64,000 nt of DNA from Nocardia brasiliensis (GTDB lineage: Bacteria; Actinomycetota; Actinomycetes; Mycobacteriales; Mycobacteriaceae): NCBI RefSeq assembly GCF_011801125.1, contig NZ_CP046171.1:4650001-4714000 (forward strand). The letters are read 5' to 3'. Below the pieces are notes generated by a model. It did not search any database. It had not been told where the DNA came from and saw nothing but the letters and a program-made list of their open reading frames with translations. Positions 1 through 7,343 of the stretch are shown here, piece by piece (within the stretch, counting starts at the first letter, position 1; each line of letters begins with the position of its first letter). The translations under genes were made by a program, and so were the position numbers.

Positions 1-1
1 G

Positions 2-172
2 GTGGTTTCGCTGTTCGCACCGGTGATCCCGGATCGATGCTGGGCGCCCTACGGTGTGCCGACCGTCGTGCTCGGCAACCGCGACCGTCCGTGCGGCACG
101 CACTGTCTGGACGCGATACCGGATACCGCGATCGTCTCCGCGACCGAACTGCTGCTCCGCAGCGCCGGTTGA
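2..172 (+). CDS. C-terminal fragment of a glycosyltransferase family 9-like protein
   Basis: The window opens inside a reading frame (codons from base 2) that runs 56 residues to a TGA. It contains VVSLFAPVIPDRCWAP, then a GVPTVVLG segment and two cysteines. This resembles the sugar-nucleotide-binding C-terminus of GT9 (heptosyltransferase-like) enzymes, where a substrate-facing SLFGP/APYGVP stretch is typical. The start and catalytic N-terminus lie outside the window, so the assignment rests on a short tail only. The next gene follows after 66 bp on the same strand. Confidence 0.45.
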   Translation: MVSLFAPVIPDRCWAPYGVPTVVLGNRDRPCGTHCLDAIPDTAIVSATELLLRSAG

Positions 173-238
173 GCGCCGCTCGCCGGGGTATCCGCCCGAA
201 TATCCCCCATGGGTGATGTGGATCAGAAAGGACGCTTC

Positions 239-580
239 ATGATTCCCGGACCGAACGAATCGACCACGGGACACAGCGGTGCCGAGCACCACGGACATCC
301 CGTAGAGAACTTCCCGGACTACAACCGGACCGCACGCACCCACGTCGGCGAGTCCATCGCCGACACCCGCAACTGGCCGGGCATCGTGCTCGTCGCGCTC
401 GGACTGGTCGGGCTCGGGCTCACGCTGACCGCGGCAGGCTACGGCTTCGAAGGCTGGGCCGTCATCGGCGCCATCGCCACGGTGCTGTGCTTCGCCGCCG
501 GCATCCTGCTGGTGGTCGCCGAGCACCGCAGGCTCAAGGCCAAGGAGGGCAGGCAGCTCAGCGACCAGGCGGGGCACTGA
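239..580 (+). CDS. UsfY-like two-helix membrane protein
   Basis: A 113-residue protein. The upstream ATG at 209 is in frame, but GAAAGGA sits about 7 bases before the ATG at 239, so 239 is preferred. After a polar N-terminus there is an RTARTHVGESIADTRNWPG stretch, two hydrophobic helices (about residues 45-67 and 72-93), then a basic tail containing EHRRLKAKEG. The R-T-x-R-x-x-x-GES-x-x-D-T pattern followed by two helices matches, from memory, the small mycobacterial UsfY proteins encoded near sigF. Their function is not established; they are stress-linked membrane proteins. No sigF, rsbW or anti-anti-sigma gene is visible next to it here. Confidence 0.6.
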   Translation: MIPGPNESTTGHSGAEHHGHPVENFPDYNRTARTHVGESIADTRNWPGIVLVALGLVGLGLTLTAAGYGFEGWAVIGAIATVLCFAAGILLVVAEHRRLKAKEGRQLSDQAGH

Positions 581-651
581 TTGCCGCTCGCGCACCCGGG
601 TATTGCGCAGGAGACGCCGTCATCAACGGTTCCTGTACCGAGGAGAACGAC

Positions 652-1110
652 ATGACCCATCATCGCCGCCGGTCCGGGTTGCGCGCCCTGCTGGTCGCGG
701 GCGCGCTCGGCGCGACCGCACTGGTCGCCGCGTGCTCGGACGCCGACAACAGGGAGCCCGCCCCCGCGACGCCCACCGACTCGTCGATCACGCTGTCCAT
801 GCCGTCGGCCACCGCGCAGGTGCCCGACCCGGATGAAGTCGGCCCGGCGGCCGGAAAACAGCTGTGCGACATGATGAGTCCCGAAATCGACAAGTGGCGC
901 GCCGCGGGCGCCGCCGTCGCACGGGTGAGCTTCAACGGCACCGTGCACAACTGGGCCGTGCGCAACGGCGGACTCAACGACACCGTGCTGAAGGACCGAA
1001 GTGTCATCGACAAGATCACAACCGAGAACTGCCCCGACGTTCGCGAGCAAGCACTCGAGGCCCTCGACGCGTCCGATCTCGCCGCCGCCCTGGTCGGGTT
1101 CGGCGGGTGA
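652..1110 (+). CDS. Secreted lipoprotein of unknown function
   Basis: A 152-residue protein. The ATG at 652 follows GAGGAGAACGAC, a good ribosome binding site; an in-frame upstream extension is ignored because it lacks a signal-peptide start. The N-terminus is a lipoprotein signal: basic MTHHRRR, hydrophobic core, lipobox LVAAC with the acylated Cys near residue 28. A Pro/Ala/Thr-rich linker leads to a small alpha-helical domain with two cysteines (in LCDMM and ENCPD), probably a disulfide. It resembles small lipoproteins common in Nocardia and Mycobacterium; no enzymatic motif is visible. It is followed after 19 bp by the hemerythrin remnant on the same strand. Confidence 0.75.
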   Translation: MTHHRRRSGLRALLVAGALGATALVAACSDADNREPAPATPTDSSITLSMPSATAQVPDPDEVGPAAGKQLCDMMSPEIDKWRAAGAAVARVSFNGTVHNWAVRNGGLNDTVLKDRSVIDKITTENCPDVREQALEALDASDLAAALVGFGG

Positions 1111-1129
1111 GCGGCGACGGACCGGGCCG

Positions 1130-1321
1130 ATGACCGAACGACATCACCGCACCGTCGTCGAACTTCTTGTGCTGCAACATAAGCGAATGCGCGAACTGCT
1201 CGAGGAAATGCTCGCCTCGGTGGGCCAGGAGCGCCGGGCCTCGTTCGAGGAATTCGTGCGCTGGCTCGCGGTGCACGAGGCCACCGAGGCGGAGTTGATG
1301 CACGCCACCATCGGGCCCTAG
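1130..1321 (+). pseudogene. Truncated hemerythrin-like (HHE) protein at an IS insertion
   Basis: Sixty-three codons encode the first helices of an HHE cation-binding (hemerythrin) protein: HHRTVVELLVLQHKRMRELL, then FVRWLAVHEATEAELMH. The HxxxxxxxxxH and HExxE iron ligands of the first half are present. Full-length actinobacterial relatives are usually about 150-190 residues, so the second helix pair and its ligands are missing. The frame ends in a TAG that is part of the CCTAGT target site of the adjacent IS481 element. The sequence beyond the other end of the IS does not continue a hemerythrin in any frame, so the gene may already have been damaged, or its 3' end deleted, before or during insertion. 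Confidence 0.7.
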
Positions 1322-1349
1322 TTGTATGAGGCCATGACGTTGGTGACGC
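1317..1349. repeat. Left IS end: target duplication CCTAGT plus terminal inverted repeat
   Basis: Bases 1317-1322 are CCTAGT, the target duplication. From 1323 the inverted repeat begins TGTATGAGGCC and ends in the conserved core TGACGTTGGTGACGC at about 1349. Aligned without gaps with the reverse complement of the right end, differences fall in the outer half only. This end also supplies the stop codon of the transposase and of the truncated hemerythrin. Confidence 0.85.
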
Positions 1350-2316
1350 CGGTTCGGAGGCGGCTCGCTGGTGGCCGGTTTCCAGCGGCCGAGTGTGGTC
1401 GATGATAGTTGTAGTGGATGTTCCAGATCTGCAGCGCCTGCTGGCGCTGCAGATCTGAAGTCCACTCGCGGGCGTAGAGGAATTCCTCGGCCAGGATCCG
1501 GTTGTAACGCTCGACCTTGCCGTTGTGCCGCGGTGTGTAGGGCGTGATCCGCTGATGGCGGGCACCGAGGAGCACCTTCGCGAAGTCGCGGGCTTTGTAG
1601 CAGGCACCGTTGTCGGTGACGATCCGTTCGATGCTGGTGATGCCGTGAGCGGCGAAAAATGCCCGGGCCCGGAACACGAAACCGATTGCCGTGACTGCTT
1701 TCTCGTCCGGCAAGGCTTCTGTGTAGGCCAGCCTCGAGTAGCCGTCGACAGCGGTGTGAAGGAACACGTAACCGGGCCTGCAACGTTTGTTCGCCGCGCG
1801 GGCGGCTTTGTCCTGGGCCGATCCTCGACCGTGGATGCGCCAGCCGCCGCCGTCGGGGATCTTTCCGACCTTCTTGATATCGATGTGGACCATATGGCCT
1901 GGTCGGCGGGCGATGATCCGGCGCGGGGCCCGGTTCGGTTCACCGTTGGGGTCCAGAAACCGGCGTCGGTTCAGCCCGAGCCGGACCAGGTGCCGGCCCA
2001 CGGTCCGCACCGAGATCCGGGTGCCTTCGGCTGCCAGTTCAAGTGAGATCCGGCGAGCGGACCATTTCCTGGTCCGGCGCAACAGTTCGATCCGGGCCAC
2101 CACCTGCACTGGCGTGGCCGATGGTGACAGATGCGGGGCGCTGGACCGGTCGAGGAGCCCGAGCTCGCCGTGCTGACGAAATCTGTTGACCCACTTCGAC
2201 GCACATCGGCGGGAGATGCCCATCTCGGCGGCGACATGGGCGATCGGGCGGGTCCGGCAGCGGTCCACGAGCCGGTGGCGGCCCTCGACAGTCAACGGGG
2301 CATTACGGTGAGACAC
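1318..2316 (-). CDS. IS481-family DDE transposase
   Basis: A 332-residue transposase starting at a GTG. Residues 1-60 form a helix-turn-helix (HVAAEMGISRRCASKWVNRF). A second HTH-like segment follows at about 75-115. The rve/integrase core carries the catalytic triad: the Asp of HIDIKKVG, the Asp of IVTDNGACY, and the Glu in HNGKVERYN 35 residues further on. The C-terminal YHRPHSAAGNRPPA is typical of the family. The frame looks undamaged. The last sense codon lies at the tip of the inverted repeat, and the TAG stop (1318-1320) is in the duplicated CTAG target, so termination depends on the insertion site. Confidence 0.92.
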   Translation of the reverse strand: MSHRNAPLTVEGRHRLVDRCRTRPIAHVAAEMGISRRCASKWVNRFRQHGELGLLDRSSAPHLSPSATPVQVVARIELLRRTRKWSARRISLELAAEGTRISVRTVGRHLVRLGLNRRRFLDPNGEPNRAPRRIIARRPGHMVHIDIKKVGKIPDGGGWRIHGRGSAQDKAARAANKRCRPGYVFLHTAVDGYSRLAYTEALPDEKAVTAIGFVFRARAFFAAHGITSIERIVTDNGACYKARDFAKVLLGARHQRITPYTPRHNGKVERYNRILAEEFLYAREWTSDLQRQQALQIWNIHYNYHRPHSAAGNRPPASRLRTGVTNVMASYN

Positions 2317-2436
2317 GGCGGTTCTTTCGGTCGCGTGGCGGATGTGTGAGTTGGCGCTTCACATCCTGCCGCCGGAAGAACCGCCCCCTTTCAGCTCACC
2401 CCACGCCCCGCGTCACCAACGTCACGACCCACAACA
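1323..2436 (-). mobile_element. IS481-family insertion sequence, about 1114 bp, complete
   Basis: The element carries one transposase gene on the minus strand. It is bounded by imperfect 27-bp inverted repeats that both start TGT and share a perfect GACGTTGGTGACGC core. Both outer flanks read CCTAGT. IS481-family elements are known to target NCTAGN and duplicate it, so the flanks look like an intact target-site duplication and the ends can be placed to the base. The insertion lies directly after the hemerythrin fragment and before an intact DmpA-type peptidase gene. Intact ends and transposase suggest a recent and perhaps still mobile copy. Confidence 0.88.
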
Positions 2437-2442
2437 CCTAGT
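2410..2442. repeat. Right IS end: terminal inverted repeat plus target duplication CCTAGT
   Basis: Reading inward on the minus strand, the repeat begins TGTTGTGGGTCG at 2436 and continues into TGACGTTGGTGACGC. Bases 2437-2442 repeat the left flank CCTAGT exactly. About 90 bp of non-coding element sequence lie between this repeat and the transposase start, enough for its promoter. Confidence 0.85.
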
Positions 2443-2516
2443 GCTTCGTCCACAAGAGCAAGGCCGTCGAGCAACGTGCCGAACCTCCCGGACGAGCGCT
2501 ATGTCTGGACCGGGCG

Positions 2517-3608
2517 CTACGTCCGCGAGACCTCGTCGCGACCGAGCAGCCGCAGCACCGCCTGCACCGGCAGGCCGGGCGAGCGATGTCCGTTGCGGCC
2601 CACCATGGTCCGGCCCGCGAACAGCGCGTTGAGCACCGCCTCCTCAACCGCCTCCACCGCCGCCTCGTAGAACGGATTCAGCTGCCCCCAGGGAATGAAT
2701 CTCAGTTGTTCATACGGGGTTTCGCCGTCCGGGTAGGAACTGGTCAGCGCGCCCTCGTTGGCTGTGGAGAAGGCAAGGAAGATGTCGCCGGAGAAGTGCG
2801 AGCCCGTGGTGCCGGTCCGCGCCAGACCGAGCGGCACCCGCCGTGCCAACGCGGTCAGCTGGCCGGGTAGCAGCGGCGCGTCGATGGCGAGGACCACGAT
2901 GACCGAGCCCGAACCCGCAGGCGCGGACCAGGTTCCGAGCGGGTTGTCGTCCTGCAGGCGCGCCCCGACCGGCACACCGCGGATCACGAGTTCCCGGCGG
3001 GCACCGAAGTTCGCCTGCACGAACGCGCCCACTGTGTACGTGTCCACGCCGTAGCCGACCCGGCGCGAGGCGGTGCCGTTGCCGCCTTTGAAGCCATAGC
3101 AATTCATGCCGGTGCCACCCCCGACACTGCCCTCGGCCACTGGCCCGCCCGTCGCGGCGTCGATCGCCGCGACGGCATCGGCGGTGCTGACGTGCGCGCC
3201 GTTGATGTCGTTCAGGTAGCCGTCCCAGGTCTCGGCGACCACCGGTAGCGCCCAGTCGTCCGGCAGGTCCGGGAACGCGCCGACCAGCCAGTCGACGATG
3301 CCGCGGTGGCAGGTGCCGACCGCGTGGGTGTTGGTGAGGAGCACCGGCAGCGACAGCGCGCCGGTCTCGGTGAGCCAGGTGGTGCCGGTCATCTCGCCGT
3401 TGCCGTTGAGCGCGTACCACCCCGCGGCGCACGGCAGGAACACACCGTCGCGCCCGCGCGGCAGGATCGCGGTGACGCCGGTGCGCACGTTCTCGTCCCG
3501 GATCAACGTGGTGTAACCGATCTGCACGCCTGGCACGTCGGTGATCGCGTTGAACTGTCCCGGTACACCGGTGAATTCGAGTCCGTGCTCTCGTGCGCGC
3601 AACGTCAT
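2517..3608 (-). CDS. DmpA/BapA-type P1 family peptidase (S58)
   Basis: A 363-residue N-terminal-nucleophile aminopeptidase of the DmpA/OAT superfamily (L-aminopeptidase / D-esterase, beta-peptidyl aminopeptidase). Members self-cleave before a serine that becomes the nucleophile. The matching site here is GSGS-VIVVLAIDAPL, with the likely cleavage between Gly234 and Ser235. The glycine-rich VGGGTGMNCYGFKGGNGTASR block (about 162-182) and the start (FNAITDVPGVQIGYTTL) are also family hallmarks. No signal peptide is seen, so it is probably cytoplasmic. It ends 75 bp from the IS element and is read away from the decayed FAD gene. Length is normal and the frame intact. Confidence 0.88.
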   Translation of the reverse strand: MTLRAREHGLEFTGVPGQFNAITDVPGVQIGYTTLIRDENVRTGVTAILPRGRDGVFLPCAAGWYALNGNGEMTGTTWLTETGALSLPVLLTNTHAVGTCHRGIVDWLVGAFPDLPDDWALPVVAETWDGYLNDINGAHVSTADAVAAIDAATGGPVAEGSVGGGTGMNCYGFKGGNGTASRRVGYGVDTYTVGAFVQANFGARRELVIRGVPVGARLQDDNPLGTWSAPAGSGSVIVVLAIDAPLLPGQLTALARRVPLGLARTGTTGSHFSGDIFLAFSTANEGALTSSYPDGETPYEQLRFIPWGQLNPFYEAAVEAVEEAVLNALFAGRTMVGRNGHRSPGLPVQAVLRLLGRDEVSRT

Positions 3609-3729
3609 ACGCTGAGGCTAGTTCCTGGACTGGGGCACTGGGGAACAAACTCTCCTGCCGCTCGGCGTTTTCGGCGGAGATCCTCCGGTGCGCGCTCGGC
3701 TGTCGCGGACCTCGACCGGCCGCGTTTGC

Positions 3730-4219
3730 GCTGCTTCGGGCCGCTGCTCCCCGGACAGGACAGCATCCTGCTCGGCACGGGATACGCGAAGTGGGGACTC
3801 ACCAACGGCGTCGCCGCCGCCATGGCACTGGCCGGGCGGATCACCGGCAAGTCGCCGAGCTGGGCGCAGGCGTTTTCGAGCTGGCGGCCCCGCGAACTCG
3901 AGTCGCTGGGCGCCATCGTGGCGGCGAATACCGCGGTGGCCCAGCAACTCACCACCGGTTGGCTACGTACCGCCACGCACCGCCCGCACACGATCCCCGC
4001 CGAAGGATGCGGCACCGTGCACCGCCATGGCCTGCCCCCGCCACCAGCACGGTCGACGGCGTCACCACCAGCGTCTCCGCCATCTGCCCGCACCTCAACG
4101 GCATAGTCGGCTGGAACGACGCCGAACAGTCCTGGGATTGTCCCCTGCACGGCTCCCGCTTCGCCGCCGACGGAACACTGTTGGAGGGCCCGGCAACCGG
4201 ATCACTGCGTCCGCGATAG
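3730..4219 (+). pseudogene. Decayed FAD-dependent oxidoreductase with C-terminal Rieske domain
   Basis: Only the C-terminal third of a roughly 500-residue protein remains. In one frame, FGPLLPGQDSILLGTGYAKW and GLTNGVAAAMALAGRI match the end of a DAO-fold FAD enzyme, continuing to EGCGTVHRHGL. The rest appears in the next frame as STVDGVTTSVSAICPHLNG and WDCPLHGSRFAADG, a Rieske [2Fe-2S] site with CxH and CxxH ligands. The switch falls at the C run 4035-4039; one missing C explains it. The N-terminal FAD-binding half is absent and no ribosome binding site precedes the fragment, so this is a truncated, frameshifted remnant. A sequencing error could explain the frameshift but not the missing N-terminus. 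Confidence 0.78.
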
Positions 4220-4350
4220 CAATCCCTGCTACCCCGCGGTTCTCGGCGCATAGCAAGTTCCTGTGTGCAGGCCGCGGGACCGGTGCGGGCACGGCTGGGT
4301 CTGTCGGAGTTGTCGGTGTGGTCCCGCCCCCGAGGTCCAGGGTCGCACCA

Positions 4351-4730
4351 CTATCGAGCGGCGGGGCGTCCGCGCGGAGTCGTCAGCGCGGACTCCGCGC
4401 GGGCAAGGATCTCGGCCACGGTCTGGTCGACGGTGAGATCCGAGGTGTCCAGCCACAATCCGATGCGGGGCGTCTCGTCGCGCAGCACGGTGTCGAGGTC
4501 CTCGACAGTGAACGCACCGTAGGCCACCTTGCCGCGACCGGCCTCCCGTGCGGCGACCGCGGCAAATCGCGGAGCGAGCACCACCACGTACAGCGGGCGG
4601 GCCCGGAACTGCTCGATGGTCTACGGCACCATCATCCGGGGGTGCCACCAGCAGAACCTGCGGGGAGTCGCCGCGACGAGGCAGGTCGACACCACGGCGA
4701 CCTGTGGTCCGCTCACCCCACCGAAGTCAG
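4351..4730 (-). pseudogene. Remnant of a P-loop nucleoside/antibiotic kinase-like gene
   Basis: Two pieces of one AAA/zeta-like small-molecule phosphotransferase survive on the minus strand. The C-terminal part in one frame reads VVVLAPRFAAVAAREAGRGK, then AFTVEDLDTVLRDETPRIGL and WLDTSDLTVDQTVAEILARA. This is a well-conserved tail of P-loop kinases related to the chloramphenicol-phosphotransferase type. Upstream, VSGPQVAVVSTCLVAATPRR looks like a corrupted version of an SGPQxxGKSTVARLL Walker A start. Between them most of the protein (about 100 residues) is missing and a TAG interrupts the frame near 4621. I read it as an internally deleted pseudogene; the family assignment is from memory. 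Confidence 0.5.
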
Positions 4731-4806
4731 GGCCGGTCGCGCCGGAGACCGGACCTACTGTGGCATTCTGTCCTGCGCAGGGTGGTCGGGATGAGCAAGG
4801 TGGGTT

Positions 4807-5322
4807 GTGGTGTCGAGTCGAGATGTGGAGTTGGCCGCGCGGTGGTGGCAGTGGGCGATGTCGATACCCACCGAACGCAGCCCGGTCTGCGACGAGACCG
4901 GGCGATTCGCCGGAGAGGCTCAGCCCACCGATGTCTGGTTCCTCGCGGGCACGTTCGGCGGCAAAGCGAGCAGGCGTTGCGAGATCCCGTACGGCAGGCC
5001 GATCTTCTTCCCGCTGTTCAACGTGATGCAGAAACTCACCCTGCGCAACCGGCGCATCCCCTACGTCGCGACCGCCAGCGGTCACGCCGAATTGAACGGC
5101 GTCACACTGCCGGTCCGTGAGGTCGCCAACCGCAAGCCGTTCCCGGTGGCGGCCGCCCCCGGCGGCCCGTTCGGCGAGCACGGCCACTACCGGGCGACCG
5201 CCTGGGGTCTCTGGGCGGGCCTCGAAGACCTCGCCTACGGCAACTACATCCTCACCTTCGGCGGCGAATACGAACCCGGCGGCTTCTGGGTAGAAGCCAC
5301 CTACGACCTCGAAATCGTCTGA
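4807..5322 (+). CDS. Conserved hypothetical protein with WFLAGTFGG motif
   Basis: A 171-residue soluble protein read from GTG 4807; no strong ribosome binding site is visible, so GTG 4810 is equally possible. It has WWQWAMSIPTERSPVCDETG near the start, then WFLAGTFGGKASRRCEIP and a GRPIFFPLFN segment, and ends in a beta-rich part (GNYILTFGGEYEPGG). Similar tryptophan-rich sequences with a WFLAGTFGG core occur as secreted or lipoprotein hypotheticals in other bacteria, where the two Cys (residues about 28 and 60) may pair. No signal peptide is present here, which is odd if it belongs to that group. Function unknown. Confidence 0.65.
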   Translation: MVSSRDVELAARWWQWAMSIPTERSPVCDETGRFAGEAQPTDVWFLAGTFGGKASRRCEIPYGRPIFFPLFNVMQKLTLRNRRIPYVATASGHAELNGVTLPVREVANRKPFPVAAAPGGPFGEHGHYRATAWGLWAGLEDLAYGNYILTFGGEYEPGGFWVEATYDLEIV

Positions 5323-5349
5323 CCGGCATCGCGAGTCGTCACTATCGAA

Positions 5350-5378
5350 CCCGTGCGCCGGCTACTCCGCCGCACGGG
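5350..5378. terminator. Possible bidirectional terminator hairpin between convergent genes
   Basis: CCCGTGCG (5350-5357) and CGCACGGG (5371-5378) form an 8-bp GC stem with a 13-nt loop. It lies 28 bp after the stop at 5322 and overlaps the last codons of the converging CocE-type gene. There is no U tract, which is usual for actinobacterial terminators. Confidence 0.4.
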
Positions 5379-7260
5379 CGAGAAATGTCAGGTAACTCGG
5401 GTCTCGGGGGTCGAGGACGATGGTTTGACCGATGATGCGACGTCGGCGCCAAGGAGCCAGGAAGTGGCGCGGGGTGCTGGTGCGACTCACGGCGACGCGG
5501 AGGCGATGGCCGGCCCGGAGCAGGGCTTCGGTCGGATTGATTTCGATGTCGAGGGTGAACGGTGTGCCGGGTTCGACGGGAAGTACCGCGTCGGCGGTAA
5601 GGGGGTGCAGCGGGAACAGGAGTTCACCGTCGCGGTAATCGCTTGCGGCGGTGTCGATCGCACGATGGGTGGACAGCAGGGCACCACGGGTCAGCGGGAC
5701 CGACGCGCCGTCGGGTTCGACATCGCAGACGGTGACCGACCAGAAGGCGTCGGTGCCTGCGGCTTCGGCACGAAGACGCAGGTTCATCGTTCCCGACACG
5801 ACGGTGTCGACGGTGAACGGCGCGCTGGTGAAGGTGACCGCGCCTGCCTCGGCGTGCCGGTCGTCGGTGCCGAACCGACTGCCGAACAGCAGGGCGATGC
5901 CCATGCTCATGACGCCGGTGTTGTTGGAGGACAGGCGCGCCCGTCCGGTGGGCAGCGGTAGTCGCGATTCGACCTCGTTCGGTGCGGCGGTGAGCGCGGC
6001 GTCGGTGCCCGCGTGCGGTGCCGTGCCACTGTGCGCCGGGTCGAGATAGAGTTTGGTCACCTGCACCGCCGGGTCGGGAAACCGGCTGTGCCGCATCCAC
6101 TTCCCGTCACCCTGCCGGCGCACGGTCACCGGCCCGTAGCGATCGATGCCGTTGTCGATGCCCTTGACCCAGCGGTCGAACCACGCGCACTGCAGCTCGT
6201 CGATCGGCTGCGGGCTGTCGGCGGCGCCGAATCCCGAGCCCGCGGTCAGGTGGTACGAGTCGTCGACCAGTACCTGTTTCGCTCCGCCGGACAACGGGAT
6301 CCGGTCGAACATCCGGAAGTTGGACCGGTTGTAGACGTCGTGCCAGCCGCCGTGGATCCAGGTCGGCACGGCGATGTCCTCGAAGCGCGCGAGTTTGCTC
6401 GCCCACATCGGGTTGAGGAAGCTGTCGGGGTGGTTCTCGGTCAGCCCGATCTCGACCGCGTGCCGCACCCAGCTGGCCGGGTCTGCGCATCGGTCGCGCA
6501 GGAACTGCCTGGTGATGCCCGCCTTGCGCAGCCCCGACACGGACGGCAGCCATTTGAAGCCGTTGACGGCCAATATCCACACCAGCATGCCGGGGGTGGG
6601 CACACCGCCGGTCAGTCCCAGCTCGCGCACCTGGTCTTCGCCCGCCTCGATGGCGAACACCGCCCGCAACCCTTCCGGCCGCAGCCCGGCGGTGATCAGC
6701 GCCGAGATAGCCCCGTAGGAGATGCCGGTGACCGCGAATTCGCCGTTACACCATGGCTGTTCGCGTACCCACGCGACGGCCTCCAGATAGTCCCGCTGTT
6801 CGCGGGGCTGGAAGAAGTCCCAGCTGCCGGTCGAGGTGCCGGTGCCGCGGACGTCGATCATCAACCCGACGTACCCGCGCAGGACCGCGGTGCGGTTGAT
6901 CACGAACGGCTCGAGGATGCCGCCCGCCGGGGTGTGCAGCACGTCGCGCGCCGTGAACCGCCGCCGGTCCGAGCCGCCCACCTGCGCGCTGAGCCTGCGT
7001 AAGGTGTTGTGCCAGCGCATTGCCCGGCGGTTGAGCATCTTGTTGTAGGCGGTGAAGTTGATGATCGCGGGCAGCGGTTCGCGGGCGGGCCCGGCACCGT
7101 CGCCGGGGCGCAGGATGTCGGCGGTGAGGACGGCGCCGTCGGACATCGGGATGGGAACGGTATTGGCGCCGAACAGTTTCGGGTATCGCACCGGGCCGAT
7201 CTCGAATCGGTGGTTCGGCGCTACCGTGGTCGCCGCGGTGATGCTTGGCTGGGCCGTCAT
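5362..7260 (-). CDS. CocE/NonD family alpha/beta hydrolase (X-Pro dipeptidyl peptidase S15-like)
   Basis: A 632-residue hydrolase starting at ATG 7260, where the protein becomes family-like; upstream codons are ignored. The N-terminal alpha/beta domain has the oxyanion/strand block RGYVGLMIDVRGTGTSTGSW and the nucleophile elbow GISYG (Ser about 181), with a later HGGWHDVYN segment expected to precede the catalytic His (in DSYHLT). The C-terminal beta-sandwich (from about residue 430) is a PepX_C domain, ending in GHRLRVAVSRTSTPRH. Related enzymes cleave acyl esters or X-Pro peptides; the substrate cannot be told. Predicted cytoplasmic. An 83-bp gap separates it from the upstream FHA gene, so it may be the last gene of that transcript or a separate unit. 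Confidence 0.88.
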   Translation of the reverse strand: MTAQPSITAATTVAPNHRFEIGPVRYPKLFGANTVPIPMSDGAVLTADILRPGDGAGPAREPLPAIINFTAYNKMLNRRAMRWHNTLRRLSAQVGGSDRRRFTARDVLHTPAGGILEPFVINRTAVLRGYVGLMIDVRGTGTSTGSWDFFQPREQRDYLEAVAWVREQPWCNGEFAVTGISYGAISALITAGLRPEGLRAVFAIEAGEDQVRELGLTGGVPTPGMLVWILAVNGFKWLPSVSGLRKAGITRQFLRDRCADPASWVRHAVEIGLTENHPDSFLNPMWASKLARFEDIAVPTWIHGGWHDVYNRSNFRMFDRIPLSGGAKQVLVDDSYHLTAGSGFGAADSPQPIDELQCAWFDRWVKGIDNGIDRYGPVTVRRQGDGKWMRHSRFPDPAVQVTKLYLDPAHSGTAPHAGTDAALTAAPNEVESRLPLPTGRARLSSNNTGVMSMGIALLFGSRFGTDDRHAEAGAVTFTSAPFTVDTVVSGTMNLRLRAEAAGTDAFWSVTVCDVEPDGASVPLTRGALLSTHRAIDTAASDYRDGELLFPLHPLTADAVLPVEPGTPFTLDIEINPTEALLRAGHRLRVAVSRTSTPRHFLAPWRRRRIIGQTIVLDPRDPSYLTFLARAAE

Positions 7261-7343
7261 AGTGCACGACGATAGGCGCAAAAGAGCACCGCCGTCCCCT
7301 AATTCGACACTACTGTCCCAGACGCGAAGATCCCGACGGGTTT

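Noticed and set aside
3690..4219. Rieske/FAD gene as a working single gene with programmed frameshift
   Set aside because: The N-terminal half is missing and there is no start signal, so a programmed frameshift would not rescue it.
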